This document shows positions 1-6,410 of a DNA stretch of 8,587 nt, one piece after another (position 1 is the first letter of the stretch; each line of letters begins with the position of its first letter). The stretch is taken from contig CAYNLW010000049.1 in assembly GCA_964398195.1 (NCBI GenBank), forward strand, positions 1 to 8,587, written 5' to 3'. The stretch is from RFPI01 sp964398195 (GTDB taxonomy: Bacteria > Pseudomonadota > Gammaproteobacteria > Burkholderiales > Methylophilaceae). Made by a program: the position numbers and the translations under genes. The notes beneath the pieces were generated by a model, which searched no databases, was not told the DNA's origin, and saw nothing but the letters and a program-made list of their open reading frames with translations.

Positions 1-326
1 CCAATGCCCTATTGGCGGAACAATTCCTGCAATACTTCGATGGCTTCTCTATCGGTTCTAATGACTTGACCCAATTAACCTTGGGCATGGATAGAGACTC
101 CGGTATTTTGGCAGATGGTTTCGATGAGCGTAACGATGCGGTCAAGGTGCTACTCACCATGGCCATACAAACTGCTAATCGCATGGGTAAATATGTAGGC
201 ATCTGCGGCCAAGGCCCGTCTGACCATCCTGATTTTGCCCAATGGCTAGTCGAGCAAGGCATACAGTCTGTTTCGCTGAATCCGGATACCGTGATGGCGA
301 CTTGGAAAAAGCTGATCGCTAAGTAA
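1..326 (+). CDS. ppsA: Phosphoenolpyruvate synthase, C-terminal fragment (5' end outside the window)
   Basis: This is the last ~107 residues of PEP synthase, the cytoplasmic enzyme that makes PEP from pyruvate and ATP (releasing AMP and phosphate) for gluconeogenesis. The reading frame is open from base 3 and runs in from the left edge, so the TTG at 12 is an internal codon and not a start. The fragment reads NALLAEQFLQYFDGFSIGSND, then a DRDSG stretch and FDERNDAVK, all characteristic of the PEP-binding C-terminal barrel of the PEP-utilising enzyme family. The motif YVGICGQGPSD contains the Cys that, by family knowledge, is the catalytic acid/base that protonates enolpyruvate. The ending SLNPDTVMATWKKL is also typical. 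The stop TAA is at 324-326, and ppsR, whose product regulates this enzyme, starts 7 bases later on the same strand. Identification is firm; only the 5' boundary is unknown. Confidence 0.96.
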   Translation, partial: NALLAEQFLQYFDGFSIGSNDLTQLTLGMDRDSGILADGFDERNDAVKVLLTMAIQTANRMGKYVGICGQGPSDHPDFAQWLVEQGIQSVSLNPDTVMATWKKLIAK

Positions 327-333
327 ATCCGCT

Positions 334-1143
334 ATGGATCAACGCACCGCTTTCTTTATCTCGGATAGCACTGGCATTACCGCCAGCGCCTTGGGCAAAT
401 TGCTAGAGCATTTTCCTGAAACAGATTTCAAGCAAATCCGTTTGTCGTTTACCGATACTGAAGAAAAGGTGCAACAAGCTAAAGACAAAATCATTCATGC
501 CCATCAGCGCGATGGCGCAAGGCCAGTGGTGATTATGTCGGTAGGCAACACGCAGTTGCGGGGCTCGCTAAAACAAGCCAATGCCTATTTTATCGACCTG
601 TTTAGCTTGTTTATCGACCCCTTAGGCGAAGAGCTAGCGCAAACGCCTTTGACTGGCACAGGCATCGCTCACGGCATCACCGGCAGCAATTATGGCGATC
701 GCATGGAAGCCATTAACTTCACCCTGAATCACGACGATGGCATGACCAATAGTGGCTTAGAAGAGGCACAGGTGATTTTGATCGGCGTATCGCGTTGTGG
801 CAAAACCCCCACCAGCATTTATCTGGCCATGCAGTTTGGGGTAAAAGCCGCCAATTACCCATTGATTCCTGAAGACTTTGAACGTGGCAGTTTGCCTGCC
901 GCGCTAATGCCGCATTTAAATAAAATTTTTGGTTTAACCATTAATCCTGAACGGCTACACTCGGTGCGTAATGAACGTCGTCCAGATAGCCGTTATGCCT
1001 CGTTAGAAAACTGTCGCCACGAAGTTGCTGCAGCGGAAAATCTAATGCGTCAACTTGGCATTTCTTGGGCAGATTCCACCAGTCGCTCGATAGAAGAACT
1101 GTCCGCCATTATTCTGCAAAAAGTCCAACAAAATAATCAATAA
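334..1143 (+). CDS. ppsR: PEP synthase regulatory protein (bifunctional kinase / pyrophosphorylase, DUF299 family)
   Basis: A 269-residue cytoplasmic protein, close to the ~277 residues of E. coli PpsR (YdiA). Family members inactivate PEP synthase by ADP-dependent phosphorylation of a Thr next to its catalytic His, and reactivate it by phosphate-dependent removal that yields pyrophosphate. Visible hallmarks are the N-terminal FFISDSTGITA (residues 7-17), the conserved NFTLNHDDG (128-136), the P-loop GVSRCGKT (151-158) followed by PTSIYLA, and the NYPLIPEDF segment that follows it. The ATG at 334 gives the expected N-terminus, MDQRTAFFISDS. No clear Shine-Dalgarno sequence precedes it, and with only 7 bases from the ppsA stop it probably depends on readthrough or coupling from ppsA. 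Regulator and target therefore appear to be co-transcribed here, whereas in E. coli the two genes are divergent. Confidence 0.95.
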   Translation: MDQRTAFFISDSTGITASALGKLLEHFPETDFKQIRLSFTDTEEKVQQAKDKIIHAHQRDGARPVVIMSVGNTQLRGSLKQANAYFIDLFSLFIDPLGEELAQTPLTGTGIAHGITGSNYGDRMEAINFTLNHDDGMTNSGLEEAQVILIGVSRCGKTPTSIYLAMQFGVKAANYPLIPEDFERGSLPAALMPHLNKIFGLTINPERLHSVRNERRPDSRYASLENCRHEVAAAENLMRQLGISWADSTSRSIEELSAIILQKVQQNNQ

Positions 1144-1186
1144 GGCGCTAGCCTGCTACATGCTTTTATTGTGCGTCATTGCTGTG

Positions 1187-1192
1187 TATAGT
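1187..1192 (+). promoter_or_regulatory. Weak candidate -10 box upstream of msrP
   Basis: TATAGT, preceded by TGTG, lies in the 145-base gap between ppsR and msrP and resembles a sigma-70 -10 box. The matching -35 region 16-17 bases upstream (T-rich, around 1164-1170) fits poorly. The gap is long enough that msrPQ probably has its own promoter, but this exact site is only a guess from inspection. Confidence 0.22.
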
Positions 1193-1278
1193 CCACTGCT
1201 TGCGAATGCAATTTGGAACAAATCGGCAAATCGTTAGCCTTATCCATAGCGTTAATTTTTTTTCGTGATTTTTTATCT

Positions 1279-1283
1279 GGGGA
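1279..1283 (+). promoter_or_regulatory. Ribosome-binding site that sets the msrP start
   Basis: A purine run GGGGA ends 5 bases before the ATG at 1289. This favours the ATG over an in-frame GTG at 1265, which would add eight residues and has only T-rich DNA in front of it. The match to the Shine-Dalgarno consensus is partial. Confidence 0.55.
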
Positions 1284-1288
1284 ATTCC

Positions 1289-2260
1289 ATGCGCCGCCAA
1301 CACCTGTCCAATCAAGCCGCTCATCAAGCCATCAAGGCAAGCGATATCACCCCAGAAGAGCTGTTTTTACAACGCCGACGCCTGATGAAAATTCTGGGCG
1401 TAGGCTTAGGTGGACTGTCTGTAATGGGCTATAGCCAAATGGCGCTGGCGCAATTAGTTAAATTGCCCAGCATAGTGCCGGCCAAAGACAAAATCAAAGA
1501 CGCTTTAACGGCTTACGAAGATATCACTAGCTATAACAACTATTATGAATTTGGCACCAGCAAAAGCGACCCAGCCAAATTTGCCCAGCAACTGAATACC
1601 AATGGCTGGCAAATCAAAATTGAAGGCGAAGTAAAACAGCCTATCACGCTAGATATGGACGATGTGCTTAAGCTAGCGCCAGTGGAAGAACGCATTTATC
1701 GCCTGCGCTGCGTAGAGGGTTGGTCTATGGTGATTCCTTGGGCGGGCATTCCCTTGGCCAGCCTATTGAAAAAAGTAGCACCGACTGGCAATGCTAAATA
1801 TGTGCAGTTCACTTCTTTGCATAGACCCTCTGAAATGTTGGGGCAAAACTCGCCTATCTTGGATTGGCCTTATACCGAGGGCTTGCGCTTAGATGAAGCC
1901 ATGCACCCACTGACCTTATTGGCGGTGGGCATTTATGGCAAGCCATTAAGCAATCAAAATGGCGCACCGCTGCGCTTAGTGGTGCCTTGGAAATACGGCT
2001 TTAAAAGCATTAAGGCCATCGTCAATATCAAGCTCACAGAAAAAATGCCTATCAGCACTTGGATGCAAGCCAATAGTCGGGAATATGGCTTCTATGCCAA
2101 TGTCAATCCAGAAGTCGATCATCCACGTTGGTCGCAAGCCTCAGAACGACGTATAGGCGATGGCTTATTTAGCAAACGACGCAAAACAGAGATGTTTAAC
2201 GGCTATGCGGAACAAGTGGCCAGCCTCTATCAGGGCATGGATTTAGCCAAGTACTATTAG
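1289..2260 (+). CDS. msrP: Protein-methionine-sulfoxide reductase catalytic subunit MsrP (YedY family, Tat-exported molybdoenzyme)
   Basis: A 323-residue periplasmic molybdopterin enzyme that reduces methionine sulfoxide in envelope proteins, taking electrons from the membrane partner MsrQ encoded next. The N-terminus carries a twin-arginine signal: QRRRLMK at residues 28-34, a hydrophobic Gly-rich stretch (ILGVGLGGLSVMGYSQ), and a likely cleavage site after ALA at 52-54. The mature part has the YedY hallmarks: SYNNYYEFG, GEVKQPITLD, and EERIYRLRCVEGWSM, whose Cys141 is the expected molybdenum ligand. It also has RLDEAMHPLTLL, NGAPLRLVVPWKYGFKSIK, YANVNPEVDHPRWSQA, and the ending NGYAEQVASLY. 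The chosen ATG has a GGGGA run 5 bases upstream; a GTG 24 bases earlier is in frame but less likely. msrQ follows after 31 bases on the same strand, the usual pairing. Length and motifs match the family throughout. Confidence 0.95.
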   Translation: MRRQHLSNQAAHQAIKASDITPEELFLQRRRLMKILGVGLGGLSVMGYSQMALAQLVKLPSIVPAKDKIKDALTAYEDITSYNNYYEFGTSKSDPAKFAQQLNTNGWQIKIEGEVKQPITLDMDDVLKLAPVEERIYRLRCVEGWSMVIPWAGIPLASLLKKVAPTGNAKYVQFTSLHRPSEMLGQNSPILDWPYTEGLRLDEAMHPLTLLAVGIYGKPLSNQNGAPLRLVVPWKYGFKSIKAIVNIKLTEKMPISTWMQANSREYGFYANVNPEVDHPRWSQASERRIGDGLFSKRRKTEMFNGYAEQVASLYQGMDLAKYY

Positions 2261-2291
2261 CCCAATACGCCAACCTTATACGACTACCCAC

Positions 2292-2909
2292 ATGCCATTC
2301 CGCCCTGCCCCCGCTAATATCAAGCGTTGTATTTTTTGGCTCTGTCTATGGCCGCTGTTTAGCCTGACTTGGGATATTTATTTTGACCAGCTAGGCGCCA
2401 ATCCTGTAGAAAAAATCGAGCGTTTTTTGGGCTTATGGGCGCTTAGATTTATCTGTCTGACCTTGGCCATCACCCCTTTAGTGATCGTATTAAAACGTCC
2501 TGTGTTGGCCAGCTATCGACGTATGTTAGGGCTGTATAGCTTTTTCTATGCCAGCTTGCACTTGCTGAGTTATGTGTGGATAGACTATATGTTTGATTGG
2601 GCAGAAATTTGGCACGATTTAAGCAAACATCGTTATGTGTATGTAGGCTTTAGCGCATGGCTTTTGTTGGTCCCGCTCGCGCTGACCTCGAATCAGCGCA
2701 TGATGGCTAGATTAAAACAGCACTGGAAAACGCTGCACAAAATCGTGTATTTGATCGCCGGTCTGGCGGTACTGCACTTTATTTGGTTGGTGAAAAAAGA
2801 TATTAGCGAGCCTTTGATGTATGCCGGCATCGTATGGTTATTGTTGAGTTTACGGCTGCCTTGGCTAAAAGCGCGCTTGATTAGGTTGAAAGCCAAACGT
2901 CACCCTTAG
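2292..2909 (+). CDS. msrQ: Haem-b membrane subunit of the MsrPQ methionine sulfoxide reductase (YedZ family)
   Basis: A 205-residue inner-membrane protein of the ferric-reductase-like transmembrane family. It passes electrons from the respiratory/quinone pool (with flavin reductase Fre also implicated in E. coli) to periplasmic MsrP. About six hydrophobic segments can be traced, near residues 12-30, 46-66, 78-98, 115-132, 149-167 and 174-190. Candidate haem-ligating histidines sit where the family has them: His90 in FYASLHLL, His149 in KTLHKIVY, and His162 in VLHFIWLVKKD. The RRMLGLYSF stretch before the third helix is also typical. The gene lies 31 bases after msrP and is almost certainly co-transcribed, although no Shine-Dalgarno sequence is visible before ATG 2292. 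The stop codon TAG (2907-2909) lies inside a 17-base tandem repeat, so the very C-terminal residues (AKRHP) are encoded by repeat DNA. Confidence 0.93.
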   Translation: MPFRPAPANIKRCIFWLCLWPLFSLTWDIYFDQLGANPVEKIERFLGLWALRFICLTLAITPLVIVLKRPVLASYRRMLGLYSFFYASLHLLSYVWIDYMFDWAEIWHDLSKHRYVYVGFSAWLLLVPLALTSNQRMMARLKQHWKTLHKIVYLIAGLAVLHFIWLVKKDISEPLMYAGIVWLLLSLRLPWLKARLIRLKAKRHP

Positions 2910-2938
2910 CCAAAAGCAACCCTTAGCCAAACGCAACC
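2892..2938 (+). repeat. Degenerate 17-base tandem repeat, about 2.8 copies, over the msrQ stop codon
   Basis: Three consecutive units start at 2892, 2909 and 2926. They read GCCAAACGTCACCCTTA, GCCAAAAGCAACCCTTA and GCCAAACGCAACC, the last being incomplete. The first and second units differ at three positions, and the second and third at one within the shared 13 bases. The msrQ TAG spans the junction of units one and two. The period is not a multiple of three, so gain or loss of a unit would not simply lengthen the protein. It looks like a local slippage duplication; no function is evident. Confidence 0.75.
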
Positions 2939-3066
2939 ATGGCAAATTAAATCTTTGCTAGTTCTATTTGCGTAGCGATACGATGGTATTACACACCACC
3001 TGTAAAAAATCGACCACCCATACACGCCAGAAATACAACAAGCCCTTGGTATAAAACCCTGATTTT

Positions 3067-4275
3067 TTAGCCCTCATTTAAGCCTCCGGATAAGGATTTA
3101 ATAATTGGTTTCACCATATAGCTAAACAAATCACGCTCACCCACCACGATATCGGCGGTCACTGACATCCCTAATTTGATTTTGATTTTTTTAGGTGTGT
3201 GATTCGCGTCTATCTTGATTTGCGTGCGGTAATAAATCTGTGGCACCGCACCCGGCAAACCTGCGCCAGGAACCGGACCACCACCGCCCTCTGCGATGGT
3301 ATCAGGGCTGATATTGGTTACCTCGCCATAGGCTACGCCATACACCGTGTAGTCAAAGGCATCAAAACGAATTCTGGCCGGCATACCGACTTTAAGATTG
3401 GCGATATCCGCTGGATTTACTTTCACCTCTACCAATAAGCCACTATCGGTAGGCGAAATTTGCATCAATTCATCGCCAGCGCGTAATACACCACCAGTAG
3501 TATTGATACGCAAATACTTCACCACGCCATTCACTGGCGAAGTGATATCGGTATGGTCTAGCACGCTTTTGCGCTCATTTAAGCGCTGCGTATTAGAAGA
3601 TAATTCATCCTCTAAACGAACCGCCTCTTGTCTGGCCTCTTGCAGATATTTGTTTTTGGCTTGTGCCTCACGCGCATCTAAATCCAATACTTGGCGCCTT
3701 GCCCGCATTACTTCTAGCTCGCTGACGTCTTTGGTGAGGAATAACTGCTCTGTGGTTTTCAATTCTTGATTAGCCCAGACACGCGCTTCGCGAATAATAT
3801 TCAGCTCTTCTTCTAAAGTAAGTTTGCGTTGTTGGTAAAAGCCCTTTTGTGCTGCGACGAATTCTGGATATCTGGCAAATTCATCGCCAAATTGCAAAGG
3901 CTTGCCTTGGTATTCCGTCTCAGCTCTGACTAGCGCCGCTCTTAACGAAGCGACTCTTGAAGACGCTTCTTGGAAGCCTGCCACAGCGCGTTCTTTTTCT
4001 AAAACCGCCAAGACTTCTCCTGCCTTGACTTGTTGCCCCTCGCGCACGCGAATCTCACTTAACGCACCACCATCTACCGCCTGTATCACTTGGGTACGCG
4101 CTTCTGAAGTGACCGTGCCTTGCGCGCGCACCGTTCTATCTATAGTGACGTAATGCGACCAAATGATAAAAAACAGCAATACCAACAACATAAACAGCAG
4201 AATAGAGTGTGGCCGTTTGTTTTCATCATCGCGACTGCGTTGCCAGCGCGCGGTAAATCGATTTAGTAATTTCAT
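3067..4275 (-). CDS. Type I secretion membrane fusion (periplasmic adaptor) protein, HlyD/LapC family
   Basis: A 402-residue adaptor that links the inner-membrane ABC transporter to the outer membrane factor across the periplasm. A short basic cytoplasmic N-terminus is followed by one transmembrane helix (about residues 24-44, LLFMLLVLLFFIIW). Next come the first half of a lipoyl/barrel-sandwich domain (about 63-93, with VREGQQVKAGEVLAVLE), a long charged heptad-rich coiled-coil hairpin (about 95-243), the second lipoyl half (about 244-275, ITSPVNGVVKYLRI) and a beta-barrel/C-terminal region ending in the HlyD-like KLGMSVTADIVVGERDLFSYMVKPI. A Gly/Pro-rich loop (GGGGPVPGAGLPGAVP, 330-345) interrupts the barrel region. 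I chose the ATG at 4275, which has TGAGGA six bases upstream, over an in-frame TTG at 4287. The gene begins 8 bases after the ABC transporter stop, so translation is probably coupled. The operon order matches LapE-LapB-LapC systems. Confidence 0.92.
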   Translation of the reverse strand: MKLLNRFTARWQRSRDDENKRPHSILLFMLLVLLFFIIWSHYVTIDRTVRAQGTVTSEARTQVIQAVDGGALSEIRVREGQQVKAGEVLAVLEKERAVAGFQEASSRVASLRAALVRAETEYQGKPLQFGDEFARYPEFVAAQKGFYQQRKLTLEEELNIIREARVWANQELKTTEQLFLTKDVSELEVMRARRQVLDLDAREAQAKNKYLQEARQEAVRLEDELSSNTQRLNERKSVLDHTDITSPVNGVVKYLRINTTGGVLRAGDELMQISPTDSGLLVEVKVNPADIANLKVGMPARIRFDAFDYTVYGVAYGEVTNISPDTIAEGGGGPVPGAGLPGAVPQIYYRTQIKIDANHTPKKIKIKLGMSVTADIVVGERDLFSYMVKPIIKSLSGGLNEG

Positions 4276-4280
4276 GGTTA

Positions 4281-4286
4281 TCCTCA
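4281..4286 (-). promoter_or_regulatory. Ribosome-binding site of the HlyD-like gene, overlapping the ABC transporter stop
   Basis: Read on the minus strand, TGAGGA spans 4286-4281 and ends 5 bases before the ATG at 4275. Its TGA is also the stop codon of the upstream ABC transporter gene. This is the best Shine-Dalgarno match in the operon. It supports both the ATG start and coupled translation of the two genes. Confidence 0.75.
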
Positions 4287-6410
4287 AACTGGGGCGGGTT
4301 GTGCGGCAGCCGGCGCGGCTTGCTGGGGTTGTTGTAATTGTTGTATGACCTGCATGGTGGGGCCGTCCATGACAATCTTGCTATTCACCACCACGATAAT
4401 GCGGCTGACCAATTGCAGTAATTCGGTTTTATGAGTGACCACCACCATGGTGTCATCAGGCCTTAAAGCGCCATGCAAGGCTTGAATCACTTTGTTTTGT
4501 AAGTTCTGATCCATGGACGCGGTAGGCTCATCTAATAGCCAAATAGTCGGCTGGCGCAAAAAGATACGAGTTAGATTGACCAACTGACGTTGCCCGCCGG
4601 ATAAGCCGGTGCCGCCCTCGTTAATTTCCAGTTGCAGGCCTTTAGGATGCGTTTGTAGCAAGGCTTCTTTCAGGCCTGTCATCTCAGCCGCCTTGAGGAT
4701 AACCTCATCACCCGGATCTAATAAGCCAAGGATTAAATTCTCTCTAAGTGTGCCCGCAAACAAGCGCCCATCTTGCTGTAAATAGCCCACGTTCTCCGCC
4801 AATACTGGCTTGGAGAGTTGCGTGATATCCACATCCATCAAGGAGATTTTGCCTTTGGCTGGCTTATACATACCGCTTAATAAGCGCAGCAATGTGGTCT
4901 TGCCGGAACCGACTGGACCGATAATGGCGATTTTTTCGCCTGCTTTGATTTGCAGTTGCTCAATACGAATGGCACTGCGGGTGCGGTCATAGGTGTACTC
5001 GACATCTTCGAATTTATAGTTGCCGCGAATATGGTCCAGAATCACCGGCTGTTCCACATCATGATGGTCGCTTTCTAAACGCCAAATTCTGTCCAAGCCA
5101 TCAATCGCCACGCGTGTCGATGACCATTGCATCATCTGCGCAGGAATCGCCGCCACCGGCGCCAATACGCGACCCGACAAGATAGAGCAAGCGATTAAGC
5201 CACCCATGGTGAGTTCGCCTCTGGTAATCAAATAAGCGCCATAAGCCACCATGCTGACATATGCGGCCTGTTGAAAGAAGCCGGTTAAATGGGCAGAAAA
5301 CTCGCTGATTTTTTTCATGGTCAGCTCTTGGTCTCTGGAGGCATCAGTGACCTTCATCCATTTGGATAACATGCGCCAGCCGCCATGACCGGATTTAATG
5401 GTTTCCGAACCTTCTACTGTCTCCACCATCAAGCCCACTTTGAAATGCGACAAGCTATCGATTTGCTTGATGGTGTCATTCACCCGTTGTTGATAGAAGA
5501 AACCTAAACTGACCGCGATAATCAGGAATAACAGCGGGATAATGGCAAGATTGGGCGCCAAAAGCCAAATCACCCATAAGAAAATAAATACAAACGGCAA
5601 GTCCACCATCATAAAAGTGCCCACCGCAGTAAAGAACGAGCGCACCGCCTCATAGCCACGCAACTGGCTGGCCAGCACCCCCACGCTGGAGGGCAGTTGG
5701 TCTAGCCGTATAGACAAGAAACGGGTGTAAACCGAACGCGCCAAGCGCGCATCGACTTCGTCTATCAAGTGCATTTGCAAGTGCGAGCGTATATGTTTGG
5801 CGGCGATTTCAAAAAACACCGCCAACATCGCCCCGCTGGTCAGTACAAACAGGGTTTGCATGGCGCCAGTCGGCACCACACGATCATACACTTGCATGGA
5901 ATAAAACGACACCACCAAGGCGATAATATTGATAAGCAAAGTGCCAAAGATAATTTCTAGCAAATGTCGTTTGTGCGACAAAATCTCTTTGGTAATCAGT
6001 TGCGCAATTGGACTTTTGCCAAATTCAAAGGGTTGCGCCAATTTCAGTTTGGCGAAAATAAGCACGCCTAATTCCGGAATAATTTCTTCTTTAAATTGTC
6101 GTGTTTCCGCATTAAACCATTCGGTAATCCACTCATTTTTGGCATTTAAGCCACGCACTATGCCCCAGCCCAAGCCTTCGTGAAAAGCCAGCAAGGGAGT
6201 CTTAGCAGCATCGGCGGCGCGCATAAATTTAGGCGCTGGCAACTGCATATCGTGGCAAATTTTGCGTAGGATTTTTTTGATATCTGCCGCACTTTGTTGC
6301 GTGACTTCAAGATTGGCATAGGGCTCTAATATCTCGGTCAAAGCCAAATGATCAATACGTTCACTTTGCAGCTGTGATAATCGAGTCAAGGTAAAAAATA
6401 GTGGGCTCAT
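4284..6410 (-). CDS. Type I secretion ABC transporter (permease + ATPase) with degenerate C39-like N-terminus, LapB family
   Basis: A 708-residue inner-membrane exporter that drives one-step secretion of a protein substrate with ATP. Residues 1 to ~130 resemble the C39-peptidase-like domain of RTX/LapB exporters but have no cysteine near the N-terminus, so this domain is expected to bind substrate rather than cleave it. Residues ~140-440 form the transmembrane domain, including FYSMQVYDRVVP, typical of T1SS ABC proteins. The ATPase domain shows Walker A GPVGSGKT (498-505), a Q-loop in GYLQQDGRLF, the signature LSGGQRQ (603-609), Walker B IWLLDEPTAS (from 623) and the H-loop His660 in VVTHK. 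All key ATPase residues are intact. The tail (690-708) is rich in Gln, Pro and Ala. The ATG at 6410 overlaps the preceding gene's stop as ATGA and has AGGAAG seven bases upstream; the frame stays open to 6491, but that extension lies inside the upstream gene. Confidence 0.95.
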   Translation of the reverse strand: MSPLFFTLTRLSQLQSERIDHLALTEILEPYANLEVTQQSAADIKKILRKICHDMQLPAPKFMRAADAAKTPLLAFHEGLGWGIVRGLNAKNEWITEWFNAETRQFKEEIIPELGVLIFAKLKLAQPFEFGKSPIAQLITKEILSHKRHLLEIIFGTLLINIIALVVSFYSMQVYDRVVPTGAMQTLFVLTSGAMLAVFFEIAAKHIRSHLQMHLIDEVDARLARSVYTRFLSIRLDQLPSSVGVLASQLRGYEAVRSFFTAVGTFMMVDLPFVFIFLWVIWLLAPNLAIIPLLFLIIAVSLGFFYQQRVNDTIKQIDSLSHFKVGLMVETVEGSETIKSGHGGWRMLSKWMKVTDASRDQELTMKKISEFSAHLTGFFQQAAYVSMVAYGAYLITRGELTMGGLIACSILSGRVLAPVAAIPAQMMQWSSTRVAIDGLDRIWRLESDHHDVEQPVILDHIRGNYKFEDVEYTYDRTRSAIRIEQLQIKAGEKIAIIGPVGSGKTTLLRLLSGMYKPAKGKISLMDVDITQLSKPVLAENVGYLQQDGRLFAGTLRENLILGLLDPGDEVILKAAEMTGLKEALLQTHPKGLQLEINEGGTGLSGGQRQLVNLTRIFLRQPTIWLLDEPTASMDQNLQNKVIQALHGALRPDDTMVVVTHKTELLQLVSRIIVVVNSKIVMDGPTMQVIQQLQQPQQAAPAAAQPAPV

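Noticed and set aside
1143..1154. Possible terminator hairpin AGGC-GCTA-GCCT just after ppsR
   Set aside because: The stem is only four base pairs and is not followed by a T-run.
1213..1434. Short open frame on the plus strand overlapping the msrP start
   Set aside because: It is out of frame with the clearly homologous MsrP, has no recognisable protein features and no ribosome-binding site; it is a chance overlap.
2939..3066. Expected bidirectional terminator between the convergent msrQ and adaptor genes
   Set aside because: I found only a four-pair CGTA/TACG hairpin and scattered A/T runs, nothing convincing as an intrinsic terminator for either direction.
5769..6183. Plus-strand open frames inside the ABC transporter gene
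   Set aside because: They are antisense to well-conserved coding sequence and show no domain features; the same applies to the plus-strand frames inside the adaptor gene.
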